From assembly GCF_002929355.1 (NCBI RefSeq), contig NZ_PJIR01000002.1, positions 248,001-312,000 of the forward strand: a stretch of DNA of 64,000 nucleotides, read 5' to 3'. The position numbers and the translations under genes were made by a program. Source of the DNA: Arthrobacter sp. B0490. Lineage in GTDB: Bacteria; Actinomycetota; Actinomycetes; Actinomycetales; Micrococcaceae. Below are positions 35,289-48,249 of this stretch, piece by piece; positions within the stretch are counted from its first letter, which is position 1, and each line of letters starts with the position of its first letter. The notes beneath the pieces were generated by a model that was given only the letters and a program-made list of their open reading frames with translations, had not been told where the DNA came from and did not search any database.

Positions 35289-37343
35289 GTGGCAAACCCC
35301 GTGACGTACCGTCCGAAGACCGGCGAGATCCCGCTCGATCCGGGCGTGTACCGTTTCCGCGACGAGCACGGCCGGGTCATCTACGTCGGCAAGGCGAAGA
35401 ACCTCCGCTCCCGCCTGAACTCCTATTTCGCGAACCCGCAGGGCCTCCTCGCCAAGACCCGCAGCATGGTCTTCACCGCCGCGAGCGTGGAGTGGACGGT
35501 CGTGGGCAGCGAGCTCGAAGCGCTGCAGCTCGAATACACCTGGATCAAGGAGTTCGATCCGCGGTTCAACATCATGTTCCGCGACGACAAGTCCTACCCC
35601 TACCTCGCCGTCACCATGGGGGAGAAGTACCCCCGCGTCCAGGTGATGCGCGGCGACAAGAAGAAGGACACCCGCTACTTCGGGCCGTTCTACCCGGCGA
35701 AGGCCATCCGCGAGACCGTGGACACGATGATCCGCGTGTTCCCCGTCCGTACGTGCAGCGCCGGGGTGTTCAAGCGCGCCGAACGCAGCGGCAGGCCCTG
35801 CCTCCTCGGCTACATCGACAAGTGCTCGGCACCGTGCGTCGGGCGCATCAGCGCCGAGGACCACAGGGCTCTCGCCGGTGACTTCTGCGAGTTCATGTCC
35901 GGCGAGGCCAAGAAGTTCATCTCCGGGCTCGAGCGGAAGATGGCCGAGGCGGTCCAGGAGCTCGACTACGAATCCGCGGCACGCCTCCGCGACGACATCG
36001 CCGCACTCCGCCGGGTCTTCGAGCGGAACACCGTCGTGCTGAGCGAGGACACCGACGCCGACATCTTCGCGCTCAAGGAGGACGAGCTGGAGGCCGCCGC
36101 CCAGGTCTTCCACGTCCGGGGCGGACGCATCCGCGGGCAGCGCGGCTGGGTCGTGGAGAAGGTCGAGGACATGGACACCCCGGACCTCGTCGAACACCTG
36201 CTCCAGCAGGTCTACGGCGAGGGCAGCAGCAGCAACGAGCAGATCCCGCGCGAGGTCCTCGTCCCGGTGCTGCCGAGCAACTCCGACCAGATGCTCGAGT
36301 GGCTGCGCGGGCTCCGGGGTGCCCGCGTGGATGTCCGCGTCCCGCAGCGCGGCGACAAGGCCACGCTGTTGGGCACCGTGGAGCAGAACGCCGCGGAGGC
36401 GCTGCGCCTGCACAAGAGCCGCCGCGCCGGCGACATCACCACGCGGTCCACCGCCCTGCAGGAGCTGCAGGAGGCCCTCGACCTGCCCCAGCCGCTGATG
36501 CGCATCGAATGCTTCGACATCTCGCACGTGCAGGGGACCAACGTGGTGGCCTCGATGGTCGTCGTCGAGGACGGCCTGCCGCGCAAGTCCGAGTACCGCA
36601 AGTTCTCGATCACAGGGGACGCCGCACGCGACGACACGGCGTCCATGTACGACGTCATCCATCGCCGGTTCCGCAACTACCTCGCCGGGAAGGCGGGCCC
36701 GCCCCGCGACGCCGCCGCCCCCGACCCGGAGGTCGATCCCGTGGACGACGAGGCGTCGGTCCTCCCGCACCCGGCCGTGGACGAGCCGCTCGGCGCGAAC
36801 GGCGGGCCGCTGAAGGACACGACGACGGCGATCACCCGCAACCGCTTCGCCTACCCGCCGAACCTCGTCGTCGTCGACGGCGGACCGCCCCAGGTGGCCG
36901 CGGCCTCCCGGGCCCTCGAGGACCTCGGGATCGACGACGTGTTCGTGATCGGCCTCGCCAAGCGGCTCGAGGAGGTGTGGGTCCAGGACAGCGAGTTCCC
37001 GGTGATCCTCCCGCGCGCCTCGGAGGGGCTGTTCATGCTGCAGCGCATCCGCGACGAGGCGCACCGCTTCGCCATCACCTTCCACCGCCAGAAACGCGGC
37101 AAGTCGATGACCGCGTCGGCGCTCGACGAGGTCGCAGGCCTCGGCCCCGCCAAGCGCAAGGCCCTGCTCAAGCACTTCGGCTCGGTGAAGAAGATCCGGG
37201 CCGCCTCGGTCGAGGAGCTCGTCGAGGTGCCGGGCGTCGGTCCGGCCCTCGCCGAGACCATCCGCACCTCGCTCGCCGTCTCCCCGGAGGACGCTCCCGC
37301 GCCCGCCGTGAACATGACCACGGGCGAGATCATCGAAGATTAG
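35289..37343 (+). CDS. uvrC: Excinuclease ABC subunit C
   Basis: 684 residues. UvrC makes both incisions around UvrB-bound damage. N-terminal GIY-YIG nuclease ([20 protein letters not shown] at about 18-37) with LRSRLNSYF; a cysteine cluster including CSAPCVGR; a UVR domain for UvrB contact ([20 protein letters not shown]); an RNase H-like C-terminal nuclease ([20 protein letters not shown], then [10 protein letters not shown]); and a helix-hairpin-helix pair at the end. An acidic, proline-rich insertion of about 60 residues (around 473-530) splits the RNase H-like domain; actinobacterial UvrC proteins often vary here. The leaderless promoter fixes the GTG start. Confidence 0.97.
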   Translation: MANPVTYRPKTGEIPLDPGVYRFRDEHGRVIYVGKAKNLRSRLNSYFANPQGLLAKTRSMVFTAASVEWTVVGSELEALQLEYTWIKEFDPRFNIMFRDDKSYPYLAVTMGEKYPRVQVMRGDKKKDTRYFGPFYPAKAIRETVDTMIRVFPVRTCSAGVFKRAERSGRPCLLGYIDKCSAPCVGRISAEDHRALAGDFCEFMSGEAKKFISGLERKMAEAVQELDYESAARLRDDIAALRRVFERNTVVLSEDTDADIFALKEDELEAAAQVFHVRGGRIRGQRGWVVEKVEDMDTPDLVEHLLQQVYGEGSSSNEQIPREVLVPVLPSNSDQMLEWLRGLRGARVDVRVPQRGDKATLLGTVEQNAAEALRLHKSRRAGDITTRSTALQELQEALDLPQPLMRIECFDISHVQGTNVVASMVVVEDGLPRKSEYRKFSITGDAARDDTASMYDVIHRRFRNYLAGKAGPPRDAAAPDPEVDPVDDEASVLPHPAVDEPLGANGGPLKDTTTAITRNRFAYPPNLVVVDGGPPQVAAASRALEDLGIDDVFVIGLAKRLEEVWVQDSEFPVILPRASEGLFMLQRIRDEAHRFAITFHRQKRGKSMTASALDEVAGLGPAKRKALLKHFGSVKKIRAASVEELVEVPGVGPALAETIRTSLAVSPEDAPAPAVNMTTGEIIED

Positions 37344-37437
37344 CTAGGCTGAAGGCGCGGCCGGAGGCGTCGCGGAGACCACACCAGGGCCGGCCGGAAG
37401 ACCGGACGCCCCGTCGAGCCGGAACGGATGCACCACG

Positions 37438-38337
37438 ATGACTGAGGCCACGAGCCTGACTCCGGTCGAACCCGCCGAATCCGAGCTGCTGGTGGTGACC
37501 GGCATGTCGGGGGCCGGCCGCAGCACCGCCGCGAACGCCCTGGAGGACCACGGCTGGTACGTCGTCGAGAACCTCCCTCCGCAGATGCTCACCACGCTCA
37601 CCGAGCTCGTCGCGCGGACACCCGAGACCATTCCCAAGCTGGCCGTCGTCGTCGACGTGCGCGGCAAGGAGCTCTTCCGCGACATCCGGGCGTCCCTCGC
37701 GGGCCTCCGCTCGGCCGGGGTGAACTACCGGGTGCTGTTCCTCGACGCCGACGACGCCGTCCTGGTGCGCCGCTTCGAGCAGGGCCGCCGCCCGCACCCC
37801 CTGCAGGGCGACGGCCGCATCCTCGACGGGATCGCCGCCGAACGCGACGTGCTGAAGGAGCTGAAGCACTCGGCGGACGACGTCATCGACACGACCGACC
37901 TCAACGTGCACGCCCTGGCCACCAAGGTCACCGAGCTGTTCTCCGACTCCGGCCCGATCGTCCTGCGACTCAACGTCATGAGCTTCGGCTTCAAGTACGG
38001 CCTCCCGGCGGATGCAAACTACGTGGCCGACGTCCGGTTCATCCCGAACCCCCACTGGGTGCCGGTCCTGCGTCCGCAGACGGGCCTCGACGCCCCGGTC
38101 CGCGACTACGTCCTCGGGGCGCAGGGGGCCGGCGATTTCATCGAGCGGTACGTCAACGCCCTGGTCCCCGTGCTCGACGGGTACCGCCGCGAGAACAAGC
38201 ACTACGCCACCATCGCGGTCGGGTGCACGGGCGGCAAGCACCGCTCGGTGGCCGTGACCGAGGAGATCGCGCAGCGCCTGGCCCAGCTGCCGGGAGTGCA
38301 GGTCGCCGCGCATCACCGTGACCTCGGACGTGAGTGA
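37438..38337 (+). CDS. rapZ: RapZ/YvcJ-family nucleotide-binding protein
   Basis: 299 residues. P-loop protein of the RapZ (YvcJ) family, which binds nucleotides and, in enterobacteria, directs a small RNA to RNase E to control amino-sugar synthesis. Walker [10 protein letters not shown] at 22-30; [28 protein letters not shown] with the Walker B-like aspartate; and the C-terminal [20 protein letters not shown] plus [15 protein letters not shown] that forms the RNA or UDP-sugar site. First gene of the conserved rapZ-yvcK-whiA set. A TAGGCT at 37348-37353, just after uvrC, could be its promoter. Confidence 0.95.
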   Translation: MTEATSLTPVEPAESELLVVTGMSGAGRSTAANALEDHGWYVVENLPPQMLTTLTELVARTPETIPKLAVVVDVRGKELFRDIRASLAGLRSAGVNYRVLFLDADDAVLVRRFEQGRRPHPLQGDGRILDGIAAERDVLKELKHSADDVIDTTDLNVHALATKVTELFSDSGPIVLRLNVMSFGFKYGLPADANYVADVRFIPNPHWVPVLRPQTGLDAPVRDYVLGAQGAGDFIERYVNALVPVLDGYRRENKHYATIAVGCTGGKHRSVAVTEEIAQRLAQLPGVQVAAHHRDLGRE

Positions 38338-39359
38338 TGGGAGTCCTCTCCGGGCCCCTTCCCCTCGTCCCGCCGTCCGCACGGCGGCAGGGTGACTCGG
38401 GCGGCGGACCCGCCGTCGTCGCCCTCGGCGGCGGCCACGGACTCGCGGCGTCGCTCTCGGCCCTGCGGCTCCTGACGCAGGAGCTGACCGCCGTGGTCAC
38501 GGTCGCCGACGACGGCGGCTCCTCCGGACGGCTCCGCCACGAACTCGGGGTGCTGCCTCCCGGGGACCTGCGCATGGCCCTCGCCGCCCTGTGTGACGAC
38601 ACCGACTGGGGCCGGACGTGGCGCGACGTGATGCAGCACCGGTTCACCTCCCGCCACGGCGTCGAGAGCCCCCTGGACGACCACGCCATGGGCAACCTGC
38701 TGATCGTCACCCTGTGGGAACTGCTGGGGGATCCCGTGGCGGGCCTCCAATGGGCCGGCGCCCTCCTCGGGGCGCGCGGGCGGGTCCTCCCGATGGCCAG
38801 CGTGCCCCTGACCATCGAGGGCGACCTCCTCAGCGAGGTGCAGGGGAGCCTGCGGGTCACGACGGTCACCGGCCAGGCGAAGCTCGCCGTCGCCTCCGAG
38901 ACCGGCAACGTGAGCAACATCCGGCTCCTGCCGCCCGCCGCGCCCGCCTGCAAGGACGCACTCGAGGCCATCGAGCTGGCCGACTGGGTCGTCCTCGGCC
39001 CGGGCTCCTGGTACACGTCCGTGCTGCCGCACCTGCTGCTCCCCGAACTGAGGGACGCCCTGTGCCGCACCTCGGCCAAACGGTGCCTCACGATGAACCT
39101 CAGCAACGACACCAAGGAGACCCAGGGCATGAGCGCCGTGGACCACCTCCACGTGATCTCCCGGTACGCGCCCGACTTCACGGTCGACGTCGTGCTCGCG
39201 GACCCCGCCGTGATCGCCGACCGGGACGAGTTCGAGCGGACCGTCGCCGGGATGGGAGGACGCGCCGTCTTCGGTACAGTGGGAGCTTCGACCGGAAAGC
39301 CCGTCCACGACCCGCTCCGGCTGGCGACGTCCTACAACGACATGTTTGGGGAGAACTAG
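38334..39359 (+). CDS. yvcK: YvcK/CofD-like protein (gluconeogenesis factor)
   Basis: 341 residues from GTG 38334, which overlaps the rapZ stop by four bases; ATG 38337 is the next codon and an equal alternative. CofD-like fold that binds UDP-sugars and is needed for growth on gluconeogenic carbon and for cell-wall balance in Gram-positive bacteria. Motifs: [68 protein letters not shown] and [12 protein letters not shown]. It lacks the catalytic part of true CofD transferases. The operon with rapZ and whiA is conserved in Firmicutes and Actinobacteria. Confidence 0.93.
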   Translation: MMGVLSGPLPLVPPSARRQGDSGGGPAVVALGGGHGLAASLSALRLLTQELTAVVTVADDGGSSGRLRHELGVLPPGDLRMALAALCDDTDWGRTWRDVMQHRFTSRHGVESPLDDHAMGNLLIVTLWELLGDPVAGLQWAGALLGARGRVLPMASVPLTIEGDLLSEVQGSLRVTTVTGQAKLAVASETGNVSNIRLLPPAAPACKDALEAIELADWVVLGPGSWYTSVLPHLLLPELRDALCRTSAKRCLTMNLSNDTKETQGMSAVDHLHVISRYAPDFTVDVVLADPAVIADRDEFERTVAGMGGRAVFGTVGASTGKPVHDPLRLATSYNDMFGEN

Positions 39360-39369
39360 GAGTGCATCT

Positions 39370-40350
39370 GTGGCCCTGACCGCCGACGTCAAAGAGGAGC
39401 TCTCGCACCTCGACGTCAAGAAATCCTCGGTCCGCAAGGCCGAGGTGTCCGCGCTGCTGAGGTTCGCCGGGGGCCTCCACATCATCTCGGGCAGGATCGT
39501 CATCGAGGCCGAGGTGGACCTCGCGTCGACCGCCCGCCGGCTGCGCGCGGCCATCGCCGAGGTGTACGGCCACAACAGCGAGATCATCGTGGTCACCGGG
39601 GGCGGTCTGAAACGCGGGAACAGGTACGTGGTCCGCGTAGTGCGTGACGGCGAATCCCTGGCGCGCCAGACGGGACTCCTGGACAGTCGCGGCCGCCCCG
39701 TCCGGGGGCTGCCGTCCGCCGTCGTGAACGGGTCGACGGCGGACGCCGAGGCCGTCTGGCGCGGGGCCTTCCTCGCGCACGGATCGCTCACCGAACCCGG
39801 GCGGTCCTCCTCCCTCGAGGTCACCTGCCCCGGCCCGGAGTCGGCCCTCGCACTCGTCGGCGCCGCACGGCGCCTCGACATCTCCGCCAAGGCACGCGAG
39901 GTCCGCGGCATCGACCGCGTGGTCATCCGCGACGGCGACACCATCGCCGCGCTCCTGACGCGGATGGGCGCCCATGACGCGCTCATGGTGTGGGAGGAAC
40001 GCCGTATGCGCAAGGAGGTGCGTGCGACGGCCAACCGCCTCGCCAACTTCGACGACGCGAACCTGCGCCGGTCCGCGCAGGCCGCGGTCGCCGCCGGAGC
40101 GCGCGTGGAGCGCGCCCTCGAGATCCTCGGCGAGACCGTCCCCGAGCACCTGCGGTACGCGGGCGAGCTGCGCGTCGCCCACAAGCAGGCGAGCCTCGAC
40201 GAACTCGGGCGTCTCGCCGACCCGCCCATGACCAAGGACGCCATCGCCGGGCGCATCCGCCGGCTGCTGGCTATGGCCGACAAGCGGGCATCCGACATCG
40301 GGATCCCGGGGACCGATGCGAATGTGACCGCGGACATGCTCGACGAGTGA
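39370..40350 (+). CDS. whiA: Sporulation/cell-division regulator WhiA
   Basis: 326 residues from GTG 39370, with AGGAG seven bases upstream. The frame opens at a TTG (39346) that lies inside yvcK and is rejected. WhiA has an N-terminal fold related to LAGLIDADG homing endonucleases without the catalytic residues, and a C-terminal helix-turn-helix. Seen here: [75 protein letters not shown] and [20 protein letters not shown]. In Streptomyces it activates division genes; in non-sporulating relatives it is kept as a division regulator. Confidence 0.96.
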   Translation: MALTADVKEELSHLDVKKSSVRKAEVSALLRFAGGLHIISGRIVIEAEVDLASTARRLRAAIAEVYGHNSEIIVVTGGGLKRGNRYVVRVVRDGESLARQTGLLDSRGRPVRGLPSAVVNGSTADAEAVWRGAFLAHGSLTEPGRSSSLEVTCPGPESALALVGAARRLDISAKAREVRGIDRVVIRDGDTIAALLTRMGAHDALMVWEERRMRKEVRATANRLANFDDANLRRSAQAAVAAGARVERALEILGETVPEHLRYAGELRVAHKQASLDELGRLADPPMTKDAIAGRIRRLLAMADKRASDIGIPGTDANVTADMLDE

Positions 40351-40359
40351 AGAAATGCA

Positions 40360-40365
40360 TAGGAT
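40360..40365 (+). promoter_or_regulatory. Candidate -10 element of sodA
   Basis: TAGGAT about 100 bases upstream of the sodA start, just after the whiA stop. Gives a leader that contains the GGAGG site. Confidence 0.45.
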
Positions 40366-40465
40366 GGAACAGCAAGCCCGCTTGTCATCGAGCGGAGCTG
40401 CTGCCCTCCGCACCACAGGGGCGGCGGACCGTGCGGGCACCTGAGATCACTACATGGAGGACTAC

Positions 40466-41095
40466 GTGAGCGAATACGTACTGCCGGATCTTGACTACGA
40501 CTACGCGGCCCTCGAGCCGCACATCTCGGGCCGGATCATGGAGCTCCACCACTCCAAGCATCAGGCCACCTACGTCAAGGGCGCCAACGACGCCCTCGCG
40601 CAGCTCGCCGAGGCCCGCGAGAAGGGCGAGTTCGGGACCATCCCGAAGCTCTCCAAGGACCTCGCCTTCCACGTCGGCGGGGTGATCAACCACAGCATCT
40701 TCTGGAAGAACATGTCTCCCGAGGGAGGCGACAAGCCCGACGGCGAGCTCGCCGCGGCGCTGGACGACGCCTTCGGCTCCTTCGACGCGTTCCGTGCGCA
40801 CTTCACGGCCGCCGCCACCTCACTGCAGGGCTCGGGCTGGGCCGTTCTGGCCTACGAACCGCTGGGCAAGAACATCGTCATCGAGCAGCTCTACGACCAG
40901 CAGGGCAACGTGCCCGTCGGCACCGTCCCGCTGCTCATGCTCGACATGTGGGAGCACGCCTTCTACCTGGACTACGTCAACGTGAAGCCCGACTACGTCA
41001 AGGCCTGGTGGAACCTCGTGAACTGGGCCGACGTCCAGACCCGCTTCCAGGCGGCACGGACCGGCGCTTCCGTCCTCCTCACGCCCGGAGCGTAG
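40466..41095 (+). CDS. sodA: Superoxide dismutase (Mn/Fe family)
   Basis: 209 residues from GTG 40466 with GGAGG five bases upstream. A longer start at ATG 40454 would place this GGAGG inside the coding region and is less likely. Detoxifies superoxide in the cytoplasm. Metal ligands in their usual contexts: His28 ([12 protein letters not shown]), His76 (VINHSIFW), Asp160 and His164 ([12 protein letters not shown]). Gly74 and GSGWAVL are also typical. Mn is the more likely metal in actinobacteria, but sequence alone does not settle Mn versus Fe. It has its own promoter. Confidence 0.96.
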   Translation: MSEYVLPDLDYDYAALEPHISGRIMELHHSKHQATYVKGANDALAQLAEAREKGEFGTIPKLSKDLAFHVGGVINHSIFWKNMSPEGGDKPDGELAAALDDAFGSFDAFRAHFTAAATSLQGSGWAVLAYEPLGKNIVIEQLYDQQGNVPVGTVPLLMLDMWEHAFYLDYVNVKPDYVKAWWNLVNWADVQTRFQAARTGASVLLTPGA

Positions 41096-41107
41096 CGTGC
41101 GCCGCGG

Positions 41108-41141
41108 GCGGACAGGGCAGGCTCCACGCCCACCCGTCCGC
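41108..41141 (+). terminator. Candidate sodA terminator
   Basis: GCGGAC (41108-41113) pairs with GTCCGC (41136-41141), extended by CCGCGG on the outside. Imperfect and without a T-run. Confidence 0.4.
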
Positions 41142-41183
41142 GGCAACCGGCGTCCGGGACGCGTGCCGCTCGGGCGCGCTGAG

Positions 41184-41189
41184 TAAGGT
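41184..41189 (+). promoter_or_regulatory. Candidate -10 element of the gap operon
   Basis: TAAGGT, about 175 bases upstream of the gapA start. The resulting leader of about 168 bases has no recognised structure. Confidence 0.45.
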
Positions 41190-41348
41190 TGGAGCCGGGG
41201 GAGCACCCCCGCTGGTCCGGCTCCGGAACACAGCTCCCGGGGGAGCCCGCAGGACCCGATCGATTTCGGCACGAAGGTGTGCCCGGTACCAGATGTATTC
41301 GTCGCCGGAGTCACCCGAGAAGGGTCAACGAGGCGGCACCACCTATGA

Positions 41349-42374
<1,026 letters not shown>

Positions 42375-42386
42375 GCGGGCCCGGCC

Positions 42387-43637
<1,251 letters not shown>

Positions 43638-43754
43638 CGGCACCCGCGCACCGGAACGGCGGGACCCGCACGGCCCAGGCCGAGCGGGTCCCGCTGCCGT
43701 ACGACGACCAGCCATGGACCGACGGGTCCTGGAACGAACAGATGGAGTAGGACG

Positions 43755-44570
43755 ATGACCACCTCGACCAACGGCGCCTTCGACCGCCGACCGCTCATCG
43801 CGGGCAACTGGAAGATGAACCTGGACCACATGCAGGGCATCACCTTCCTGCAGAAGCTCGCCTGGACCCTCGACGACGCGGGCCACGACTTCTCGCGCGT
43901 CGAGGTGTCGGTCTTCCCGCCGTTCACCGACCTCCGAGGGGTGCAGACCCTCGTGAAGGGCGACGACCTGCAGCTCGTCCACGGCGGGCAGGACCTCTCT
44001 CCCGAGGACTCGGGCGCCTACACCGGCGACATCTCGGGCCAGTTCCTCGCGAAGCTCGACTGCACCTACGTGCTGGTGGGCCACTCGGAGCGCCGCACCA
44101 TCCACTCGGAGTCCGACGAGCTGCTGAACCGGAAGGTGCACGCCGCCTACCGGCACGGACTGGTGCCCGTCCTCTGCGTCGGCGAGGGCCTCGAGATCCG
44201 GCAGGCCGGGACGCATGTGGACCACACGCTCGAGCAGGTGCGCCTCGGGGTCGCCGGGCTCACGCCCGAGCAGGCCGCGTCGCTCGTCATCGCCTACGAG
44301 CCCGTCTGGGCCATCGGCACCGGCGAGGTCGCGGGCCCCGGCGACGCGCAGGAGATGTGCGCCGCCCTCCGCGCGGAACTCGCCTCGCTGTTCGACGAGA
44401 CCACGGCGTCGAAGACCCGCCTCCTCTACGGTGGCTCGGTCAAGGCGGCAAGCGCGGCGAGCATCCTCCGGGAGCGCGACGTCGACGGCGTCCTCGTCGG
44501 CGGTGCGAGCCTCGATGTGTCCGAGTTTGCTAGTATTGTCAGGTTCGAACAGCATCTGGTGACAGACTAG
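43755..44570 (+). CDS. tpiA: Triose-phosphate isomerase
   Basis: 271 residues from ATG 43755. Interconverts dihydroxyacetone phosphate and glyceraldehyde-3-phosphate. All catalytic residues are seen: Lys20 in GNWKMN, His110 in VLVGHSERR and Glu182 in [11 protein letters not shown], with the phosphate loop [10 protein letters not shown] near the end. The gap of 117 bases after pgk contains no obvious promoter, so it is probably in the same operon. The last codons (SIVRFEQHL) are standard. Confidence 0.98.
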   Translation: MTTSTNGAFDRRPLIAGNWKMNLDHMQGITFLQKLAWTLDDAGHDFSRVEVSVFPPFTDLRGVQTLVKGDDLQLVHGGQDLSPEDSGAYTGDISGQFLAKLDCTYVLVGHSERRTIHSESDELLNRKVHAAYRHGLVPVLCVGEGLEIRQAGTHVDHTLEQVRLGVAGLTPEQAASLVIAYEPVWAIGTGEVAGPGDAQEMCAALRAELASLFDETTASKTRLLYGGSVKAASAASILRERDVDGVLVGGASLDVSEFASIVRFEQHLVTD

Positions 44571-44622
44571 TTCCGTGCGCCGGCCGCTTCAGGCCGCGGC
44601 TACCGAGCCTTGAAAGGGCCCC

Positions 44623-44874
44623 GTGGAAATCCTTCGTATCATCCTGCTCGTCCTGCTCGGGATCACCAGCCTCCTGCTGACCCTGCTGATCCTGCTCCAC
44701 AAGGGGCGTGGCGGCGGTATGTCGGACATGTTCGGTGGAGGCATGACCTCGAGCATGGGGTCCTCGGGCGTGGCCGAGCGGAACCTCAACCGGTTCACCG
44801 TGGCCCTCGGGCTCGCCTGGGGGGTCGTCATCGTGGCCCTGGGCCTGATCCAGCGGTTCGCCGGGGAAGCGTAG
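44623..44874 (+). CDS. secG: Preprotein translocase subunit SecG
   Basis: 83 residues from GTG 44623, with GAAAGG upstream. Small membrane subunit of the SecYEG channel. Two transmembrane segments, IIRIILLVLLGITSLLLTLL-type at the N-terminus (about 4-23) and LALGLAWGVVIVALGLIQRF-type at about 59-78. They flank the conserved glycine-rich loop HKGRGGGMSDMFGGGMTSS. The tpiA-secG link is common in actinobacteria. Last gene of the plus-strand glycolytic operon, 52 bases after tpiA. Confidence 0.95.
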   Translation: MEILRIILLVLLGITSLLLTLLILLHKGRGGGMSDMFGGGMTSSMGSSGVAERNLNRFTVALGLAWGVVIVALGLIQRFAGEA

Positions 44875-44891
44875 CCCCCGTTCGACGAGAC

Positions 44892-44925
44892 GAAGCCCCC
44901 GGTCCCTTCAGGGACCGGGGGCTTC
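44892..44925. terminator. Bidirectional terminator between secG and pgl
   Basis: GAAGCCCCCGGTCCC (44892-44906), loop TTCA, and a perfect 15-base complement at 44911-44925. Two long convergent operons meet here. Confidence 0.93.
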
Positions 44926-44949
44926 TCCGTGGGACCGTCGGCCCGGGAT

Positions 44950-45768
44950 TCAGTCGGACGATTCGTCGTCGTCGTGGTCGATGAGGCGGCCGGGCAGCTT
45001 CTGCGCGGCGTCCTGGTCGATCAGCCACAGGGTCTTGCTCCGGCCCCTCGCGCCTGCGGCGGGCACCTGCACCTGGCCGGCTCCCGCGAGGGCGAGGCCC
45101 ACCGCGCCGGCCTTGTCGCTGCCGCTGACGGAGAGCCACACCTCCTGCGCCGTGTTGATGGCCTCGAGGGTCAGCGAGATGCGCTGCGGCGGCGGCTTCG
45201 GGGCGTCGGGTACGCCCACCGTCGTCGCGCCCTTCGTGCGGATGCCCCCCAGTTCGGGGAACAGCGACGCGACGTGCGCGTCCGGTCCCACCCCGAGCAG
45301 GAGGACGTCGAAGCGGGGGAGCCGCGGGTCCGCCTGGGCGGCGTCCGCGTCCGCCGCGAGTTCGGCCCGCGCCGCGGCGGCCAGCTGCTCCGCGTAGTCG
45401 ACGGCGGCCGCGTCCTCGTCGGGGAACTCGTCCCTGGAGCCGAACTCGTGGATCTTCACCGGGTCGGCGCCGATGCGGTCGAGGAGTGCGGCGCGTGCCT
45501 GCACGGCGTTGCGGTCGGGGTCCTCGGCCCGCAGGAAGCGTTCGTCCCCCCACCAGAAGTGCACGTTGGCCCAGTCGACGGCCGTGTGCGCCGGTGACTC
45601 GGCCACCGCCTGCAGCGCCGCCGTTCCGATCGAACCCCCCGTGAGGACGACGGTCGCCGTCCCGCGGTCGCTCTGCACGTCCACGAGGCGCGTGATGAGC
45701 CTCGCCGCCACGGCCGCCGCGAGGGAGGCCTGGGACGGATGGATGCTGACTTTCGGCTCAGCGCTCAC
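44950..45768 (-). CDS. pgl: 6-phosphogluconolactonase
   Basis: 272 residues from GTG 45768; a second GTG at 45780 sits directly on the GAGGAG signal and is too close to be served by it. Hydrolyses 6-phosphogluconolactone after Zwf. DevB/NagB-like fold with VVLTGGSIGTA, VHFWWGDERFLR, and VLLLGVGPDAHVASLFP (the loop with the catalytic histidine). Near the C-terminus there is a segment with DAPKPPPQRISLTLEAIN. It overlaps the end of opcA by 11 bases and is the last gene of the pentose phosphate operon. Confidence 0.94.
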   Translation of the reverse strand: MSAEPKVSIHPSQASLAAAVAARLITRLVDVQSDRGTATVVLTGGSIGTAALQAVAESPAHTAVDWANVHFWWGDERFLRAEDPDRNAVQARAALLDRIGADPVKIHEFGSRDEFPDEDAAAVDYAEQLAAAARAELAADADAAQADPRLPRFDVLLLGVGPDAHVASLFPELGGIRTKGATTVGVPDAPKPPPQRISLTLEAINTAQEVWLSVSGSDKAGAVGLALAGAGQVQVPAAGARGRSKTLWLIDQDAAQKLPGRLIDHDDDESSD

Positions 45769-46702
45769 TCGTGCGCACACTCCTCAGGTTGGTACGGGCC
45801 AGGCCCTCCGTGATCACTTCTCCGAACACCTCGTCGGGGTCGAGGCGCCTCAGTTCCTCCGCGAGGCAGTCCCGCAGGCCCCGGCGGGGCAGCGAGATGC
45901 GCTGGACCGGCTGGTTCGGCTGGTGCAGCTCCGCGACGTCCTGGTCCGGCCTGTGGAGCTCGATGTCGCCGCCGCTCCTCGTCAGTCGGACGCGCTTCAG
46001 GCCCGTGCCGGCCGGGCCGGCCACGATGGTGACGGGGGCGTCGAGGGCCTTCGTCAGCCAGGCCGCGAGGAGCACCGTGCTGGGGGAGTCGGAGGCGCCC
46101 TCGACCATGACCGCCGTGATGGGCTCGTCCCCCTCGAGCTGGTCGAGGACCGCGGCGAGCTGGATACGCCAGTTGGTCAGGCGCGTCCAGGCGAGATCGG
46201 TGTCGCCGGCCGTGTACGTGCTGCTGATGTTGAACAGCGCGGCCGTCGGATCCGCCTCGTTGGCGGAGTCGGTGATCCGCCGGTGCGCGATCCCACCGAT
46301 CGAGGTCTGCGAGGCCGCCTCCGGGACCCCGTGCGGCCACCAGGCCACGATCGGGGCGTCGGGCAGGAGGAGGGCCGACACGAGCGACTCGTTCTCGTCG
46401 GCGAGCTCCCCGTAGCCGTGCAGGACGACGACCTCCGAGGCCCCGGCGTCGCCGCCGACGCGGATCTGGCCGTCCAGCCGCGTCGCCTCGTCGGCCGACC
46501 CCTCCGCGAGGACGATGATGCGGCACGGGTGCTCCCGGCTCGCCTCGTTGGCGGCGTCGATGGCCTCCTCCTCGTAGCCGGACCGGGTGATGACGACGAG
46601 CGTCAGGACCCGTCCGAGCGCTACGACGCCGCCGCGGTCGCGCAGGGCCATGAGTTCCTTGGACACCCTCGAGGTGGTGGTGTCGGGCAGGTCCACGATC
46701 AT
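45758..46702 (-). CDS. opcA: Glucose-6-phosphate dehydrogenase assembly protein OpcA
   Basis: 314 residues. OpcA binds and stabilises or activates Zwf in cyanobacteria and actinobacteria. The family pattern is visible: TSRVSKELMALRDRGGVVAL, RVLTLVV, HPCRIIVLAEGSA, APIVAWWPHGVPE and ITDSANE, then a long C-terminal half with TNWRIQLAAVLDQLEG and HQPNQPVQRISLPRRGLRD. The start overlaps the zwf stop by four bases (ATGA), which fixes both and shows tight coupling with its partner enzyme. Confidence 0.95.
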   Translation of the reverse strand: MIVDLPDTTTSRVSKELMALRDRGGVVALGRVLTLVVITRSGYEEEAIDAANEASREHPCRIIVLAEGSADEATRLDGQIRVGGDAGASEVVVLHGYGELADENESLVSALLLPDAPIVAWWPHGVPEAASQTSIGGIAHRRITDSANEADPTAALFNISSTYTAGDTDLAWTRLTNWRIQLAAVLDQLEGDEPITAVMVEGASDSPSTVLLAAWLTKALDAPVTIVAGPAGTGLKRVRLTRSGGDIELHRPDQDVAELHQPNQPVQRISLPRRGLRDCLAEELRRLDPDEVFGEVITEGLARTNLRSVRTSER

Positions 46703-48249
46703 GGTCGCCTCCAGGTGCGTCCGTCGGCGGCGAGCAGTGCGTCCGCCGAGGCGGGACCCCAGCTGCCCGGTACGTAGGGTTCGGGCTGGCCGTCGAGGGT
46801 GGCCCAGTGTTCCTCGAACGGGTCGAGGATCTTCCAGGAGAGCTCCACCTCCTGCTGCCGCGGGAACAGCGGCGGCTCTCCGAGGAGCACGTCGAGGATG
46901 AGCCGCTCGTAGGCCTCCGGGCTGGATTCGGTGAAGGAGTGGCCGTAGCCGAAGTCCATGGTGACATCGCGCACCTCGGCCTGGGTGCCGGGCACCTTGG
47001 ACCCGAACCGGATGGTCACGCCCTCGTCGGGCTGCACGCGGATGACGACGGCGTTCTGGCCGAAGTCCTCGTCGTCGTGGGCCCGGAACAGCAGGTTGGG
47101 GGCCCGCTTGAAGACGACGGCGATCTCCGTGACGCGGCGTCCGAGCCGCTTGCCCGCCCGCAGGTAGAACGGCACCCCGGCCCAGCGGCGCGTGTTGATG
47201 TCGAGCCGGAGCGCGGCGAAGCTCTCCGTCGTGGAGTCCGCGGGGATGCCGTCCTCGTCGAGGAAGCCGTTGACCCGCTCACCTCCCTGCCAGCCGGCCT
47301 CGTACTGTCCGCGGGCGGACCGCCTCGTGAGGTCCGCCGGGAGGGTGACGGCCGCGAGGACCTTCTCCTTCTCGGACCGGAGGTGGTCGGCGTCGAACGA
47401 GATGGGTTCCTCCATCGCCGTGAGGGCGAGGAGCTGGAGCAGGTGGTTCTGGATGACGTCGCGGGCCGCGCCCACACCGTCGTAGTACCCGGCCCTGCTG
47501 CCGATCCCGATGTCCTCCGCCATGGTGATCTGCACGTGGTCCACGTAGTTGGCGTTCCACAGCGGCTCGAAGAGCTGGTTCGCGAAGCGCAGCGCCAGGA
47601 TGTTCTGGACCGTCTCCTTGCCCAGGTAGTGGTCGATCCTGAACACGGCGTCCGGGGGGAAGACCTCCTCGACGATGCTGTTGAGCTCGCGCGCGGACCC
47701 GAGGTCGTGCCCGAAGGGTTTCTCGATGACCACGCGGCGCCACTGGCCGTCGTCGGGCTGCGCCAGGCCGTGCTCGGAGAGCTTCTGGCACACCGTCTCG
47801 AACGCGTTCGGCGGGATCGAGAGGTAGAACGCATGGTTGCCGCGGGCGCCCCTGCTCTCGTCCAGGCCGTCGAGGCTCTCCTTCAGCTTCTTGAAGGCCT
47901 CGTCGTCGTCGAAGTTGCCCGTGACGAAGCGGATGCCCGCCGAGAGCTGCTCCCAGACCGTCTCGTTGAACGGCGTCCGGGCGTACTGGGTCACGGACTC
48001 CCGGACCTGCTCCACGAACTCCTCGTCGCTCCACTCGCGCCGGCCGAAGCCGACGAGGCCGAAGCTGGGCGGAAGGAGCCCGCGGTTGGCGAGGTCGTAG
48101 ATGGCCGGCATGAGTTTCTTCCGGGCGAGATCGCCCGTCACGCCGAACAGGACCAGGGAGGAGGGACCGGCGATCCGGTTCAGGCGCCGGTCCCTCGGGT
48201 CCCTGAGCGGATTGGCCGCTCTCGCCGTCGTACTGTCAGCCATGCTCAC
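46699..48249 (-). CDS. zwf: Glucose-6-phosphate dehydrogenase
   Basis: 516 residues from GTG 48249, overlapping the pgi stop by four bases; ATG 48243, two codons on, is an alternative. Oxidises glucose-6-phosphate to the lactone with NADP, the entry to the oxidative pentose phosphate pathway. Coenzyme loop LFGVTGDLARKKLMPAIYDL at about 33-52, catalytic-site signature RIDHYLGKETVQNILALRFA, EKPFGHDL with the conserved lysine, and HVQITMAED. Operon position directly before opcA and pgl gives the whole oxidative branch up to 6-phosphogluconate. Confidence 0.98.
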   Translation of the reverse strand: MSMADSTTARAANPLRDPRDRRLNRIAGPSSLVLFGVTGDLARKKLMPAIYDLANRGLLPPSFGLVGFGRREWSDEEFVEQVRESVTQYARTPFNETVWEQLSAGIRFVTGNFDDDEAFKKLKESLDGLDESRGARGNHAFYLSIPPNAFETVCQKLSEHGLAQPDDGQWRRVVIEKPFGHDLGSARELNSIVEEVFPPDAVFRIDHYLGKETVQNILALRFANQLFEPLWNANYVDHVQITMAEDIGIGSRAGYYDGVGAARDVIQNHLLQLLALTAMEEPISFDADHLRSEKEKVLAAVTLPADLTRRSARGQYEAGWQGGERVNGFLDEDGIPADSTTESFAALRLDINTRRWAGVPFYLRAGKRLGRRVTEIAVVFKRAPNLLFRAHDDEDFGQNAVVIRVQPDEGVTIRFGSKVPGTQAEVRDVTMDFGYGHSFTESSPEAYERLILDVLLGEPPLFPRQQEVELSWKILDPFEEHWATLDGQPEPYVPGSWGPASADALLAADGRTWRRP

